In this document: one piece after another, positions 1-10,800 of the stretch | Layout of the letters: each line of letters opens with the position of its first letter | Position numbering within the stretch: the first letter of the stretch is position 1 | Program-made: the position numbers and the translations under genes | The notes under the pieces: generated by a model | Told to the model about the DNA's origin: nothing | Databases searched by the model: none | What the model saw: the letters and a program-made list of their open reading frames with translations, nothing else | Assembly: GCA_964606385.1 (NCBI GenBank) | Contig: CAZSFZ010000003.1 | Location: 120,569 to 184,568, forward strand | Direction: 5' to 3' | DNA length: 64,000 bases | DNA from: Aquincolibacterium sp964606385 | GTDB taxonomy: Bacteria > Omnitrophota > Omnitrophia > Omnitrophales > Aquincolibacteriaceae

Positions 1-358
1 TTTGAGCGGATGAAAGTTGCTGCTGAATATACGGGTCGTTGTTGTTCTGGTTGCTCCGCGCTGTTTTGAAAGCATCCGTCGCGCTCCACGCGTGGTTGGC
101 GATCAAGGGCCCGAGACCCACCCAGAAAAGACCGCCGCTGGTGAGCGTTGCGAGAAGGATCGTGGTGGTGACGGCGGCGACTTCGATGCCTGCCATGATC
201 TTGGTCTTGGTCGCCCCGATCTCGTTATTCATGGCCTGCCCTGTGGTCGGTAAAAGCAGGGACGCGCCGAATTCTTTGCCGCCCACCGCAAAAGCCGCGG
301 GAGATAAGGACGCGAAGATCATTAAAAATGCGATAAGGATAGAAAGTTTCTTTTTCAT
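1..358 (-). CDS. Exported hypothetical protein (C-terminus cut by window edge)
   Basis: The minus-strand ATG at 358 is preceded by a perfect AAGGAG (366-371, 7 nt spacing), and the frame stays open for 119 codons to the window edge. Residues 1-24 form a clear Sec signal peptide (MKKK start, hydrophobic core, SPAAFA then VGG). After cleavage the protein is Ala/Thr/Gly-rich. It has one hydrophobic stretch near residues 60-85 that could be a second membrane span, followed by a polar Asn/Gln-rich part. No family is recognised. The gene is probably separate from the aminopeptidase gene upstream of it on the same strand (64 bp gap with its own ribosome site). The signal peptide and start are secure; the function is unknown. 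Confidence 0.75.
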   Translation of the reverse strand, partial: MKKKLSILIAFLMIFASLSPAAFAVGGKEFGASLLLPTTGQAMNNEIGATKTKIMAGIEVAAVTTTILLATLTSGGLFWVGLGPLIANHAWSATDAFKTARSNQNNNDPYIQQQLSSAQ

Positions 359-422
359 AACGATTCTCCTTAAATTAGCTGCTTTTCCTGCTTTAAGTCT
401 AACGGCTTTTTCGGAGAAATCT

Positions 423-1946
423 TTATGACTTCGAAACGCTTTCCGGACCCCAGCTCGAGAGAACTTCGGTCAAGAGCCGAACTCCGTATCCGGTCGCGCC
501 CTTGGGACAATCGAACCGGTTTGAGGTGCAGTTGGCCACGCCGGCAATATCCAGATGGACCCACGGCGTTTTTTCGGGAACGAATTCTTTCAGGAACATC
601 GCCGCCGTAATGGTCCCAGCGTAACCGTCCCCGGTATTTTTAAGGTCGGAATGGTGGGACTTGATACAGTCCCCGTAATCTTCCCACAGGGGCAGCGGCC
701 AACACCGTTCCCCGACCTTATCCCCCGCTTCCTGGATGGCATCCATGAGCTTCGGATCCGTCCCGAGCATCCCGCAGGTCTTATCCCCGAACGTGTGATG
801 ACACATGCCGGTGAGGGTCGCCATATCGATGATCGCTGTGGGATTGAATTTAGCGCAATAGGAAAGAGCGTCCGCCAGGATCAACCGTCCCTCGGCATCA
901 GTATTGATCACTTCAACGGTTTTTCCGTTATACATGCGGATAATATCGCCGGGACGCTGGGGATCATTGGCCACCGTGTTCTCAACGCACGGCGCCAGCC
1001 CCACGATGTGCACCGGCAGTTTCAGGTCCGCTACAAGCCCCATCGTCGCGATGACCGCGATCGCGCCCGATTTATCATATTTCATCTCCTCCATACCTTT
1101 GGAAGGCTTGATCGAAATGCCGCCGGTGTCGAATGTCACGCCTTTTCCCACAACGCATACCGTTCCGTTCTTCTTGTAGGCTTCTCCGTGCTCGAAAGCG
1201 ATCAGCGCGGCCGGGGTCACGGCACCCGCATTCACCGCCAGGATCCCGTTCATGCCGAACTTTTTAAGTTCCGCGAGCCCAAGCACCTTACACTGCAGCC
1301 CTTTTTCGTGAGCAAGTTTTTTGGATTCCTCCACGAGCCGCGGCGCGTTCATCACATTACCCGGTTCATTATTAAGATCGCGCGCGAAATTCACGGCCTT
1401 CGCGATCTTTTCCGCCCGCGTCATAATGGGTCGGGCCAGAGGGATCAGGTCCTTCGCTTGGGTCACAAGCTCCACGGATTCCGGAGCTTTCGCCGGATCA
1501 TCCTTTTTCTGGGTCTTGTACGGCGTAAAACGATAAGACGCGAGATAAGACGCTTCCGTCATGAGCCGAACGATCTCTCCGGCGGGAAGAGCCCCTTGCA
1601 CGAAAGAATCGACAAGTACCCGGACCTTGGCGGCTTTCCGGGCGTTCGCGGCGGCGATCAGCGCGCCCACGGCCTTCCGCAGGGATTCACTTTTGTAATC
1701 TTTTTTCTCGCCCAACCCCAGGAGCATCATTTCCGGCGCCTGGCGATAGGCGGCCTGGTACGAACTGAACGTTTCGCCGCATTTTCCTTCGAAGCGTTTC
1801 CGGGTTAAGGCTGTTTCGGCGGCCCGCGCGAACGCGGGATCGATCTTTTTAAGCGCCTTAAGATCCTTCTCGCCTTTAAAGAGCCCGAAAACAAAAAGAT
1901 CCGCTTTGGGCGCTGATTTTGTCAAACCCGCAAATGAAACTTTCAT
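423..1946 (-). CDS. pepA: Leucyl aminopeptidase (M17 family)
   Basis: Cytosolic metallo-aminopeptidase that removes N-terminal residues from peptides; 507 aa is normal for PepA. The C-terminal catalytic half carries all expected metal and active-site residues: the GKGVTFDTGG block with Lys and Asp near residues 264-273, the following IKPS Lys and YDKSG Asp, and the NTDAEGR block near 347-353 supplying Asp, Glu and Arg. The N-terminal half (about 1-170) is the usual variable M17 regulatory domain. The start is supported by an AAGGAGG about 7 nt upstream. It is followed closely by the TauE-like gene on the same strand (18 bp from that gene's stop), so the two may be co-transcribed. Nothing suggests loss of activity. 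Confidence 0.97.
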   Translation of the reverse strand: MKVSFAGLTKSAPKADLFVFGLFKGEKDLKALKKIDPAFARAAETALTRKRFEGKCGETFSSYQAAYRQAPEMMLLGLGEKKDYKSESLRKAVGALIAAANARKAAKVRVLVDSFVQGALPAGEIVRLMTEASYLASYRFTPYKTQKKDDPAKAPESVELVTQAKDLIPLARPIMTRAEKIAKAVNFARDLNNEPGNVMNAPRLVEESKKLAHEKGLQCKVLGLAELKKFGMNGILAVNAGAVTPAALIAFEHGEAYKKNGTVCVVGKGVTFDTGGISIKPSKGMEEMKYDKSGAIAVIATMGLVADLKLPVHIVGLAPCVENTVANDPQRPGDIIRMYNGKTVEVINTDAEGRLILADALSYCAKFNPTAIIDMATLTGMCHHTFGDKTCGMLGTDPKLMDAIQEAGDKVGERCWPLPLWEDYGDCIKSHHSDLKNTGDGYAGTITAAMFLKEFVPEKTPWVHLDIAGVANCTSNRFDCPKGATGYGVRLLTEVLSSWGPESVSKS

Positions 1947-1964
1947 GATACCTCCTTAAAAGGA

Positions 1965-2318
1965 TTAGGATTGCTTGAAAAAAAAGATCTTGATCGCGAC
2001 CAGAACCAAAAAAATGGCAAAAGAACGCTGGAGTAAGACCGCGTCCAATTTAAGCGATAATTTGGTCCCAAGCCAGACACCCAGGATGCTGAACAGGCCC
2101 AAAATGGCCGCAGCCTTCCAATCCACCATGCCGGCCTTCCCGTGAAAGATCGCCCCGGAAAGCGCCGTAAAAATAATGATCAGAAGGGACGTCCCGATCG
2201 CCCGATGGACATCAAAGCCTTTCAGGAGCATCAGCAAGGGCACAAAGATGGTCCCGCCTCCGACTCCGAATAAGCCTCCCAAAAAACCCCCTAAAATCCC
2301 GATCAACGCTATAGCCAT
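1965..2318 (-). CDS. Half-length TauE/SafE family permease
   Basis: Membrane protein of 117 aa with about four hydrophobic spans. The start, with the glycine-rich GGFLGGLFGVGGG segment followed by FVPLL, is the hallmark of TauE/SafE anion exporters (sulfite, sulfoacetate and similar organosulfur anions). Full-length members have about 250 residues formed by two such halves; this gene encodes only one. It ends cleanly with a stop and keeps the RAIGTSL motif, so it is either a natural single-repeat form acting as a dimer or a truncated remnant. Substrate cannot be assigned. It lies between pepA and the RNase H-like gene on the same strand. Confidence 0.85.
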   Translation of the reverse strand: MAIALIGILGGFLGGLFGVGGGTIFVPLLMLLKGFDVHRAIGTSLLIIIFTALSGAIFHGKAGMVDWKAAAILGLFSILGVWLGTKLSLKLDAVLLQRSFAIFLVLVAIKIFFFKQS

Positions 2319-2342
2319 ACCTTGCTTTCCCGTTTATCTCTT

Positions 2343-2765
2343 TTAATGGCCTTCGTGATCCAGCGCCAGATTCACGAGCCGGTCAACATGCTTGATCTTC
2401 GGATGTTCGCGTGGCACATGAAAATAAGAAATCCGTTTGAACTTTTTCTCAAGGTCTTTGACTTGTGTAAAGAACGGCTTAAGGTGCTCAGCCTTGAGCC
2501 TGTAAATCCCCGAGAGCTGGCGGGCAACGAGTTCGCTGTCCAGGAAATAATCCGCCTCGGAGATCCCGAGCTCTGAAGCCAGCATCAGGCCGCGGACCAC
2601 CGCGGTGTATTCCGCGACATTGTTGGTGGTGTCCCCGATAGTTTCCCCGTGATCGGTCAGTTTCTGGTCTTTTTCATCACAGATCAGGACGCCGATGGCC
2701 GCGGGCCCCGGATTGCCGCGGGCGCCCCCGTCGGAATAGATCTTGGCTTTCGCGAGAGCCTTCAT
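2343..2765 (-). CDS. Ribonuclease HI-like protein
   Basis: 140-residue RNase H fold protein that would hydrolyse the RNA strand of RNA-DNA hybrids. The four acidic active-site positions are visible: Asp in YSDGGARGNPGPA near residue 11, Glu in NNVAEYTAV near 52, Asp in LDSELVARQL near 76, and the last Asp in KHVDRLVNLAL near 128. It belongs to the RnhA-like group that lacks the basic protrusion of E. coli RNase HI, so a cellular role other than primer removal is possible. Its ATG overlaps the TGA of cysE (ATGA at 2762-2765), so translation is probably coupled. Confidence 0.9.
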   Translation of the reverse strand: MKALAKAKIYSDGGARGNPGPAAIGVLICDEKDQKLTDHGETIGDTTNNVAEYTAVVRGLMLASELGISEADYFLDSELVARQLSGIYRLKAEHLKPFFTQVKDLEKKFKRISYFHVPREHPKIKHVDRLVNLALDHEGH

Positions 2766-3454
2766 TTTGGTTCGTTCTGGGTAGGTTTCTTGTGCGCCTG
2801 ACCTTTGTGCTGCGCTTCCAGGGACTCCACTTCTTTTTGAAGTTCACGGACGCGGTTCTTGAGCTCTTTCACGGGATCCGGAAGATCTCCGTGGTCCAGG
2901 TCGATCTCTTCGGGTTTTTTACCGTCGATCCGGACGATCTCGGCCGGCACACCGACCACCGTGCAGTGGTCCGGCACCGAATGGATCACGACCGAACCGC
3001 CGCCGATCTTCACATGGTCGCCGATCTTGATATTCCCGAGCACTTTGGCGCCCACGCCGACCACGACATTGTGGCCGAGTGTCGGATGACGTTTGCCGCG
3101 TTCTTTCCCTGTCCCTCCAAGCGTCACGCCCTGATAGATCGTCACATTTTCTCCGATCTCAGTCGTCTCGCCGATCACAACGCCCATGCCGTGATCGATA
3201 AAGAACCCCGGAGCGATCTTGGCGCCAGGATGGATCTCCACGCCGGTCAAAAACCGTGCGACCTGCGAAAGCAGGCGCGGAATAAAAGGTATGCGCAGCC
3301 TGTAAAGGATATGCGCGAACCGATACACAAGGACTGCGTGAAGCCCTGAATAGAGGAACAGGACCTCAAGGGCCCCGAAAGGCGTCCGGGCGGCCGGATC
3401 CCGTTCAAAGCAGGCCTTAAAGTCGCGGTAGATGGAGTAAAAAGGGTTTTTCAT
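2762..3454 (-). CDS. cysE: Serine O-acetyltransferase
   Basis: Makes O-acetylserine from serine and acetyl-CoA, the committed step to cysteine. The 230-residue protein has the alpha-helical N-terminal region, then left-handed beta-helix hexapeptide repeats. The signature GVEIHPGAKI, the FIDHGMGVVIGET block with the catalytic Asp-His pair, and YQGVTLGGTG are all present, followed by GVPAEIVR. The last 45 residues are charged and predicted coiled coil, longer than in minimal CysE proteins. It is the first gene of the overlapping cysE / RNase H pair. A GGGAACG repeat block lies immediately upstream and may separate it from ychF. O-acetyl transfer to another acceptor is possible but less likely given the intact signature. 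Confidence 0.93.
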   Translation of the reverse strand: MKNPFYSIYRDFKACFERDPAARTPFGALEVLFLYSGLHAVLVYRFAHILYRLRIPFIPRLLSQVARFLTGVEIHPGAKIAPGFFIDHGMGVVIGETTEIGENVTIYQGVTLGGTGKERGKRHPTLGHNVVVGVGAKVLGNIKIGDHVKIGGGSVVIHSVPDHCTVVGVPAEIVRIDGKKPEEIDLDHGDLPDPVKELKNRVRELQKEVESLEAQHKGQAHKKPTQNEPK

Positions 3455-3470
3455 AGTGGGGGTATTATAT

Positions 3471-3561
3471 ACGGGGAATGGGAAACGGGGAACGGGGAAC
3501 GTGAAATTTTTAAACCACGGCGCTAAACGGTCGTTTGCCGTTCCCCGAGGAACGTTCCCCG
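3471..3561. repeat. GGGAACG heptamer repeats in inverted arrangement
   Basis: Three tandem copies of a GGGGAACG-type unit (3471-3500) are followed about 37 bp later by the reverse-complement form (3538-3561). The two arms can pair as a hairpin between ychF and cysE. The same unit recurs at many sites from 3.4 to 31.8 kb. Confidence 0.85.
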
Positions 3562-3571
3562 CTCTTTCGAT

Positions 3572-4666
3572 TTAGACACTAAATCGAAAGAGCATCACAT
3601 CGCCGTCCTGGGTCTCGTATTCCTTGCCCTCGACGCGGAGGAGGCCTTTTTCTTTGACCGCCGGCTGGGAGCCGTATTTGACGAGATCTTCATAGCGCAT
3701 AACCTCGGCCCGGATGAACCCGCGTTCAAAATCGGAATGGATCACACCCGCGGCCTGCGGGGCCTTGGAACCTTTGCGGACGGTCCACGCACGCACTTCT
3801 TTTTCTCCCGCCGTAAAATAGGTAATGAGCTGGAGGGTTTTATAGCCGGCGCGGATCAAGGAGTTCAGTCCCGGTTCTTCAAGGCCGAGGTCTTTCAGGA
3901 AAACCTGCTGGTCTTCTTCTGAAAGATCGATCAGTTCGGATTCGACTTTCCCGGAAATCACGACAACCTCGGCGCCTTCTTTTGCCGCGTGCTGACGCAC
4001 AAGATCGACATATTTTCCGCCGCCAGGAAGATCTTTCTCGGCAACATTCGCGCAGTAAAGCGTGGGCTTTAAGGTAAGAAAGGCCATGTCTTTCACGAGC
4101 TTTTTTTCTTCTTCATTCAGCCCGATCCCGCGGAGAGTCGTTCCAGCCTCCAGCGCCTTTTTCACCCGCTCGTAAACGGGCATTTTTTCCTTAGCTTCCT
4201 TGTCGCCGGAGCGCGCAAGTTTTTCGGTCTTGTCATAGCGGGCGTTGATCGTATCGAGATCTTTCAGGCAAAGTTCCGTATCGATCACGCTGATATCGCG
4301 TTCCGGATCGATCGAGCCGGAAACATGGACGATGTTCGGGTCTTCGAAGCAGCGCACCACGTGAAGGATCGCTTCGACTTCTTTGATGTGCCCAAGAAAT
4401 TGGTTCCCCAGGCCTTCCCCCTTGGACGCGCCGGCGACAAGTCCCGCGATATCATAGAATTCGACCGTGGTCGGGGTGGTCTTCTGGGGATTATAAAGTT
4501 TGCTCAGTTCCCAAAGGCGAGGGTCCGGCACCGGGACCATGCCGACATTGGGCTCGATCGTGCAGAAAGGATAGTTCGAAGCCGCAGCGTGCGCCTTGGC
4601 GATCGCGTTAAAGATGGTCGATTTTCCGACATTCGGGAGGCCGACAATACCGCATTTGAAACCCAT
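3572..4666 (-). CDS. ychF: YchF/Ola1 ribosome-binding ATPase
   Basis: Universal P-loop protein of the Obg family that binds the 50S subunit and redox/stress partners. It has 364 aa, the normal length. The P-loop GLPNVGKS is at about residues 9-16, the switch region GLVAGASKGEGLGNQFL follows, and the base-recognition motif is NVAE rather than NKxD, which fits the family's preference for ATP over GTP. The C-terminal TGS domain (about residues 275-364) includes LQLITYFT and HSDFERGFIRAEV. It is monocistronic by appearance, flanked on both sides by heptamer-repeat intergenic sequence. Confidence 0.97.
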   Translation of the reverse strand: MGFKCGIVGLPNVGKSTIFNAIAKAHAAASNYPFCTIEPNVGMVPVPDPRLWELSKLYNPQKTTPTTVEFYDIAGLVAGASKGEGLGNQFLGHIKEVEAILHVVRCFEDPNIVHVSGSIDPERDISVIDTELCLKDLDTINARYDKTEKLARSGDKEAKEKMPVYERVKKALEAGTTLRGIGLNEEEKKLVKDMAFLTLKPTLYCANVAEKDLPGGGKYVDLVRQHAAKEGAEVVVISGKVESELIDLSEEDQQVFLKDLGLEEPGLNSLIRAGYKTLQLITYFTAGEKEVRAWTVRKGSKAPQAAGVIHSDFERGFIRAEVMRYEDLVKYGSQPAVKEKGLLRVEGKEYETQDGDVMLFRFSV

Positions 4667-4685
4667 GGCTCACTATGCTCGCGTT

Positions 4686-4820
4686 GAACGGGAAACGGTT
4701 AACGAAAAATAATCTTTATAATTTTAAAGCTCTTTTTATTTTTGAAACGAGGCACTATAGCAGAAAATTTCTCCCCGGGAAATGACAAACGGGTAGGGCG
4801 TTCCCCGTTCCACGTTCCCC
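4686..4820. repeat. GGGAACG/GGAAACG repeat copies between ychF and the giant ORF
   Basis: Direct copies at 4686-4704 and reverse-complement copies at 4798-4820 bracket an AT-rich core with T-runs, so the arms can pair. The block lies just downstream of the giant ORF's stop (4827-4829) and may take part in transcript ending. That role is inferred only. Confidence 0.75.
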
Positions 4821-4826
4821 TGGCGG

Positions 4827-7800
4827 CTATGCCGCTCGAGCAAAGACGATGCTGTTCTGAAATTCCTGGAGAGCCACGCGCAGCATCGCGCTCGCCATGG
4901 AAAGGTCCATGACGCCCTTTTCGGAGGGTTTCTCGTGCTGGTCCGCGTAAAGAAGCGCCATCGGTACCAACCCCGTTTCTTCCGCGATATAACGGAAATC
5001 AAAGATCTTTTTGTTTAAAGCAGAACGCGGGACGCTGCGTTTTGAAATGCGGATGATCTTTTCATCTTTCCCGACCGGCATATCTTCCGGAGCAACCTCC
5101 GTGATCACAATGCGCCCGGCGCCTAGTTGGCGCTGAAGCCGGGTCAAACGATCCACCGCGCCCTTCGCAGAAAAAGGCTGGCTTTGATTTCCATAAAAAA
5201 CGAATTTTACGTTCGGCTGCAGGATCGCCATGGTTTCGAATTCCTGTAGCTGGGCGTCCGTAAAATACGCTACATCCGCCAGGTCCGTCATGACCGTGAA
5301 TTTTCCGCGCAGGTTTTCGATCGCTGTCCGCACGGACCGTTTTTCATTAAGACCCGAAGATTGAACCGGTTCATATTCTTTGGGGCCGGTTCCGCTCGAG
5401 CGAACTTCAGACCGATCAGATTTGTCTTTCGGTGTTTTTCCTGTAAGTTCCAGCTCACGCGCTTCAGATTTCCGGACGGCTTCGATCGCGGCCTTCGCGT
5501 AGGCCTCCGTGAACGCGTCATAAAAACTCGTCCTTTGTCCGCCGACGACCACCTGAAGGTTCCGCCCTTCCTCTGAGAAGATCTTGCTGTCGTCAAAGAG
5601 GGACCCCTGTTTTTCGGGGTGGGCATTCGCATTGAGCAACAGAAGAGCGCCATCGCTCTCAATCGCGTTCCTGACAGCGGTCTCATCGGCGTCTGCCCCG
5701 GCGCGGATCCGGATCGGAGCGGCCCCTTCACGGCGCGCCTGATCAGCCCACAACTCTTGCGCGTTCGAAAATTCTTTCCGGCTGTGATCCACCATCACGA
5801 GAGGAGCCTTCAAGTCCTTCGCGATCCTGGCGGCCTCTTTCGCCCCCCACATATCGACCGAAGGGTCCCAAGCTTCTTCCTCATAATTCTCATATTCCCT
5901 GTTTTCTCCCGGAAAACTGGATGCTGTTTTCTGCTTGATCAGGATGAAGCGGGTTTTACCCGGCTGCCATTGAGCGGCCTGCGTGTTCCACCGAGAGGGA
6001 TCCCCGGACAGCTCCAGCACCCCGAGCTCCGTCTTGACGGCCTCGCTGAAGTAAGGGAAAAACTGCCCCAGGCTCATGTTCTGCCAAATGACAAGCGGCC
6101 TGTCTTTTTTCCCGGACTCATCCATCCAGCGCCGCGCCTCGAGGATCTTTTTCAGAGCATAGGCCGCCGAAGGAGTTTCCTTTTCGATCACGTTCCAGAC
6201 GGAGTAAGAAAGGCCGTCTTGCTGGACCGTGTATCGGGTCAAAAAGTCAGCCGAACTTTGATAGGCATCGGAATTTCCATCCACCCTCACTTCAGAGCGG
6301 CCGCCGACGGCAAACCGCACGATGCGAACCAAAGTTCCGTGTTCGCTTAAAACACATGGGATCGGCTGCGGCTCAAAAACATGCGGCAAGAAACGATACG
6401 CTTCCGAGGAACCCGAAGGGAGAACCGTATGAATTTCAGCAAAACTATGCGGCTCCGACCGGACCGCTGAAAGAATATAAGGAAGTCCTTTGCCTCGGTG
6501 GGTGCTTCCGGTCATTGAATTTCCGGGCTCCACGGCCCAAAGAACGGAGGGGATCCCTTCCCCATTATCCAAAGAAAGGATCTCGATCCCTTTGCGCCCC
6601 CGGTCTTCGATCGAGCGGGCGACGATCACGCTTTGGGCCTGATTTCCCGCATGAACACGATTGATCTGGAACTCGTTAAGCACCTGCCCCATCAACTCTT
6701 CATCGGTCGAAACCTTCTCCTCACCAAGCATCCGGAAATAGACCGGCGCCGGTGTCGTCGAAAAACCTGTCTCTTCCAACAGATCGCTCAAACGCGTCCC
6801 GCGGTTAAGCTCTGAAAAACCGCTCACCCAATAACCCTTTTCTAGAAGCTCCTTCGCTGCTTCCTTGGAACCCTTCATCCACCGGCCCGCTAACTCCAGG
6901 TCTTCATGCCGCATCTCCGCCCGGTTCCGAGAATCGGGAGGGGTCTGCTGGGCGGCATAAACACCGTTGAGAGCCTCAAGAACATTGCTTTGATCGGTTT
7001 TGTCCCAGATATTGCGTGAGACAAAAAATTCCGCCAGGGGTTCCGGAAGCCCGTGATCGAGAAGACCTTTCAAGCTCGACACGACAGGACGCGTTGTGTA
7101 GGAATAAATTTTAAGATACTGAGTGATCATCTCCCGATTCGTTGCCGCATTGAACCTGGCGTCTAATAAGGCCTTTAATTCTTGCGCGGTTTTCATGAAA
7201 TCGATGTCACGCGCTTCCGAACGACCCTTAGATTCAAGCCGCGGCTCAGCTGCCGGCCATTTTCTTTCTTGTCCGTTCTTCATATTACGAAGCTCAATGA
7301 ATCCGGGCTCGCGCTTGATCGACTCGGGGTCCAGACCCGCTTCACGCAAAGCCGCGTCCCATCCACCGCGATCTTTATAGACCTGAAGGGCCTTGTTGTA
7401 GACCGACGATGGAGTCCGCGGCGTTCCCAACACCCCGAAAACGACCCGGGCGCCCGCTTCACTGATTTCCAGTTGGACCGTTCCTCCCCGCAGACTGAAT
7501 CCTGCTTCATGAAGCGCTTTAAGGACCTGCGGGATCTTTGCTTTTTCTCCCTCCGTCCATGCCGGGATCTTTTTGGACCACCATTTAAACTGGCGCTGGG
7601 CCGCTTCAAGATCGGTCTTCGCTGCTTCATCGTTTGAGGATCCGGCCTCGCGCATTTCCGACCGTTCCGCCGTAAACCGGACGATCACCGCCGATCCTTT
7701 GAACTTGGCAATATCCTGGGCTCGCTTCCCGTCATAGGGCCGGGGAATCACTTTCCTTGCGGCCGTTTCTCCTTTTCGGATCTCCGCCACCTGCCCATGA

Positions 7801-10800
7801 GAAATGATCGTGACATCGCCTTCCTTGATGACGCGACCCATCGCGATCCCGTCGCCACCCCCCTCAGATTTCTGCGCCAGGAAACCGCCATGGACCAAGG
7901 CTATATCCAATTCACCCTTCGTGTTGATAGGAAATCCTTCGCCGCGATCGATAGCGGCCACGTATCCGGTACCGGTGGCATCATCATAATCCACCACAAG
8001 AGCACCCTGCTGATGGGCATACCAATCTACATTTTCTCCGAGGTAGTTAGCCGCCATTCTCGCATTTCGAATGAATGAATAATTTTTTCCATAGCCCCTC
8101 TTGCGAAGATTCTCCGTCGCCTTCCCCATCCACTGATATCCCTCTTCAGTTCCGTCGATCAGCCCGGCCCATGCGACCACCGCTTTTTCAAACTCCGTAC
8201 TATCGCCGATGAATACAAATCCTTCTTTCCCGGTTTGAACACTCTTCACATCGAGCGGAACAGGTTTGTTTCGAAGGTTGAGTTGATCCACTTTCTCCCA
8301 AACATCCGTTACCTTGGCCATAACCTCTTCCGGCACGATATCTTTGTTCCGAGCCTCGGAACGCTTTTTCGTGAGGAGGATGGCCTCGAGACCGGTGCCG
8401 CGGGAATTGCGAGTGCCCGCAAGGTCTTTGCCATTCGCCCACAGGAACACATCTTTTGCCCCTCTGGCAATGAACTGCTGAATTACCTCCGGCAGATATG
8501 CGCCGATGAATTTGGAATCGCCCGCAAGGGTGTTCCCGACCAATAGTTGTTTCTTTCCGCGCGGATCTTCTGCCAGACCGATAAAGCTGTGGGGGTAATA
8601 TGCAGCGATCAAACGAATCTCGATTTCGCGACCGTTGATGATCCGAAACTCCCCTTCGTCGAGTTTTTCTTTCTCTTTGTCTCTTCGCGCATCAAAATCT
8701 TTGTATTCCCATTCCAGATATTTCTGACGGATCGCCTCAACCGTTAACCCTTTTTTCAATAACGGTTCGAGCGAAAGAACGATCGGCTGTCCCATGAGCG
8801 CCAACTTGATAAGTTCGGGGTCTCGATAAAGCTCCCCCAGATCATCGCTGAACCCAAGTTCGATATTCTGTTCGACTCCGTCCCGTACCATACGGAAAAA
8901 CGGTAGCCGGAAAATATGGCGAAGATCATCGAATTGTTCATGAAGATTCTTGAGATTGTCTTTACCGTTTTTTACGATCCGCTGCCCATAGACCGCATAG
9001 CGAATGCCCGTCACGGGATCTCCCCGTTCATCAAAAATACCGCGGGTGCCATCCGGCTTCATGAGCTGGAGACTCATGACGGAGAGCGAACCATCCTCCC
9101 CTGTGACCAGCATGTCATAGACGCGGCCCGCTTTCGGGTCGCGTGCCGAAGAATATACTTTTCCATCCGCCACGCCGACAAACCAGTCATTGATCCCGAG
9201 ATTTCCGTTCGGAAGCACAAGCTCGACTTTCTCATCGGAATGTGTGACTTCATAGGTTTCAATGAATTGAGAAACAGTCTTCTTGAACGCCTCGACCCGG
9301 GGATCATGAGACCCGTAGGGTTTTCCCTCGCGGTCCACATAAAGCGGCCCATGGACCCTGTCCCGGAAAAGCCGGCTCACGCCGTCAGCTTTGAACCATT
9401 GTTTTGTCGGATCTGTTTCGTCCGCGCCGCTCACGCTCAAGACAACCTTGATCTTGTCGGGATCAAAGGCCTCTATTTGGGGCTCTACTTTCTGGAACTT
9501 CGATGTCCGTATCTCGGACCTCTTCGCTTCATCTTTCTCATTTTTCCGGATGCGAACATCCCAGCCATATCGATGCGCGGGAGCATCGCTCAAAATACCG
9601 CCTCCTCGCAATTTCAGGATGGCCTGAGTAAGTTCTTTATAATGTGGAATGCTTAATTGCGGGAGCCCTCCCGGGAAACTACTCCCCCGGTCTGTAAACG
9701 CGAGTTCGCGCGGCGTGCCGGGGACATGATAGTAGGCATGATCATCGGTAATAAAATAGCCGCCTTGCGGAAGCGCATCCTGGAGTTCTAAAATAAATCC
9801 TGGGTTCTGCGCGTAATCCAGGGGGACTTCCTCACCGGCGCGTTGATAGTAACCGTTGAAGCCGGATCCCAAAAGTTCCCGGTAAGCATAAGACCGTGTG
9901 ATATCGGCATCCACGAACAAAACCGTCCGAGACGATAAGGTTTTCCCTAGAGGATGTTGCCATTCGAAATCGAGACCAAGTGACTGTTCGTAAGAAGTGA
10001 TCTGAAAATTTTTAACTCCCAAAGCGTCCAATTCCACGGTCATTGCGATAAGCCGCTCCAACGGACCCCTTAACCATTCTCCGACAGAATAACCAAAGAC
10101 TTCTTTATTATAACGATATCGATCCGCTAATTCCGATGCCAACCAGCGTGCCCGGGTCCCCGGATCCAGGATCTGTCTGGGGTCCATCGGAATTGCTCCG
10201 GTCAACGCGTCTTTGAACCACCCGAAGTAATCGGAAATGAACAGCCCGCGCGTCATATTCGTGCTCAAAAGCGCGTTCGAAAGATCCACGCCGGCTGCGC
10301 CATAGATCAATCCGTAATCCTTAAGCGAAGGATTCACCACGCTCAAAATCATCCAGTCATGGAGAATATAAGCCGGATCCAAAAGATGGCTCACTTCGGA
10401 TCCCGCCGCCTTTGCTTTCAACCCTTCCCAATTGGCAAATCTTTCCGCATCTCTCACTTCTGAGCGGTTGGTATTTGCGGCTTGTTCCAATACATCACGA
10501 ACGTCTTGATTGGCAGGATCGTGAAGAAGCGGGGCGAGGAGATCGCTGGAAAGCTGGTCGTGGCCGAGGCTCATCAGTTCATCATAAGCGTATTCATGAA
10601 TGGACCAGACTTCACCAAGACCGTTCTTGGCTTTCTGCTGCGCCTCAAGCCACTGTTTGAAACCGGCTTCCCCCAACTCGGCAAGCTTCGTCTCTAAAAG
10701 TTTTCCCGTAGCCCGGATCTTTTGGATCTCTTCGATGCTGGCAAAATAAACATAATGAGAACGGCGCTCGCGGTTCTTTCCGTCCCACTCTGGCGAGGCG

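Noticed and set aside
39..428. Plus-strand ORF at the left edge
   Set aside because: The minus strand carries a start with a perfect ribosome site and a signal peptide, and it stays open to the edge.
555..1808. Long plus-strand ORF opposite pepA
   Set aside because: It is antisense to a gene with full family motifs, has no ribosome site and no recognisable content. The same applies to long plus-strand ORFs opposite the giant ORF and the rSAM genes (for example 36749-37687).
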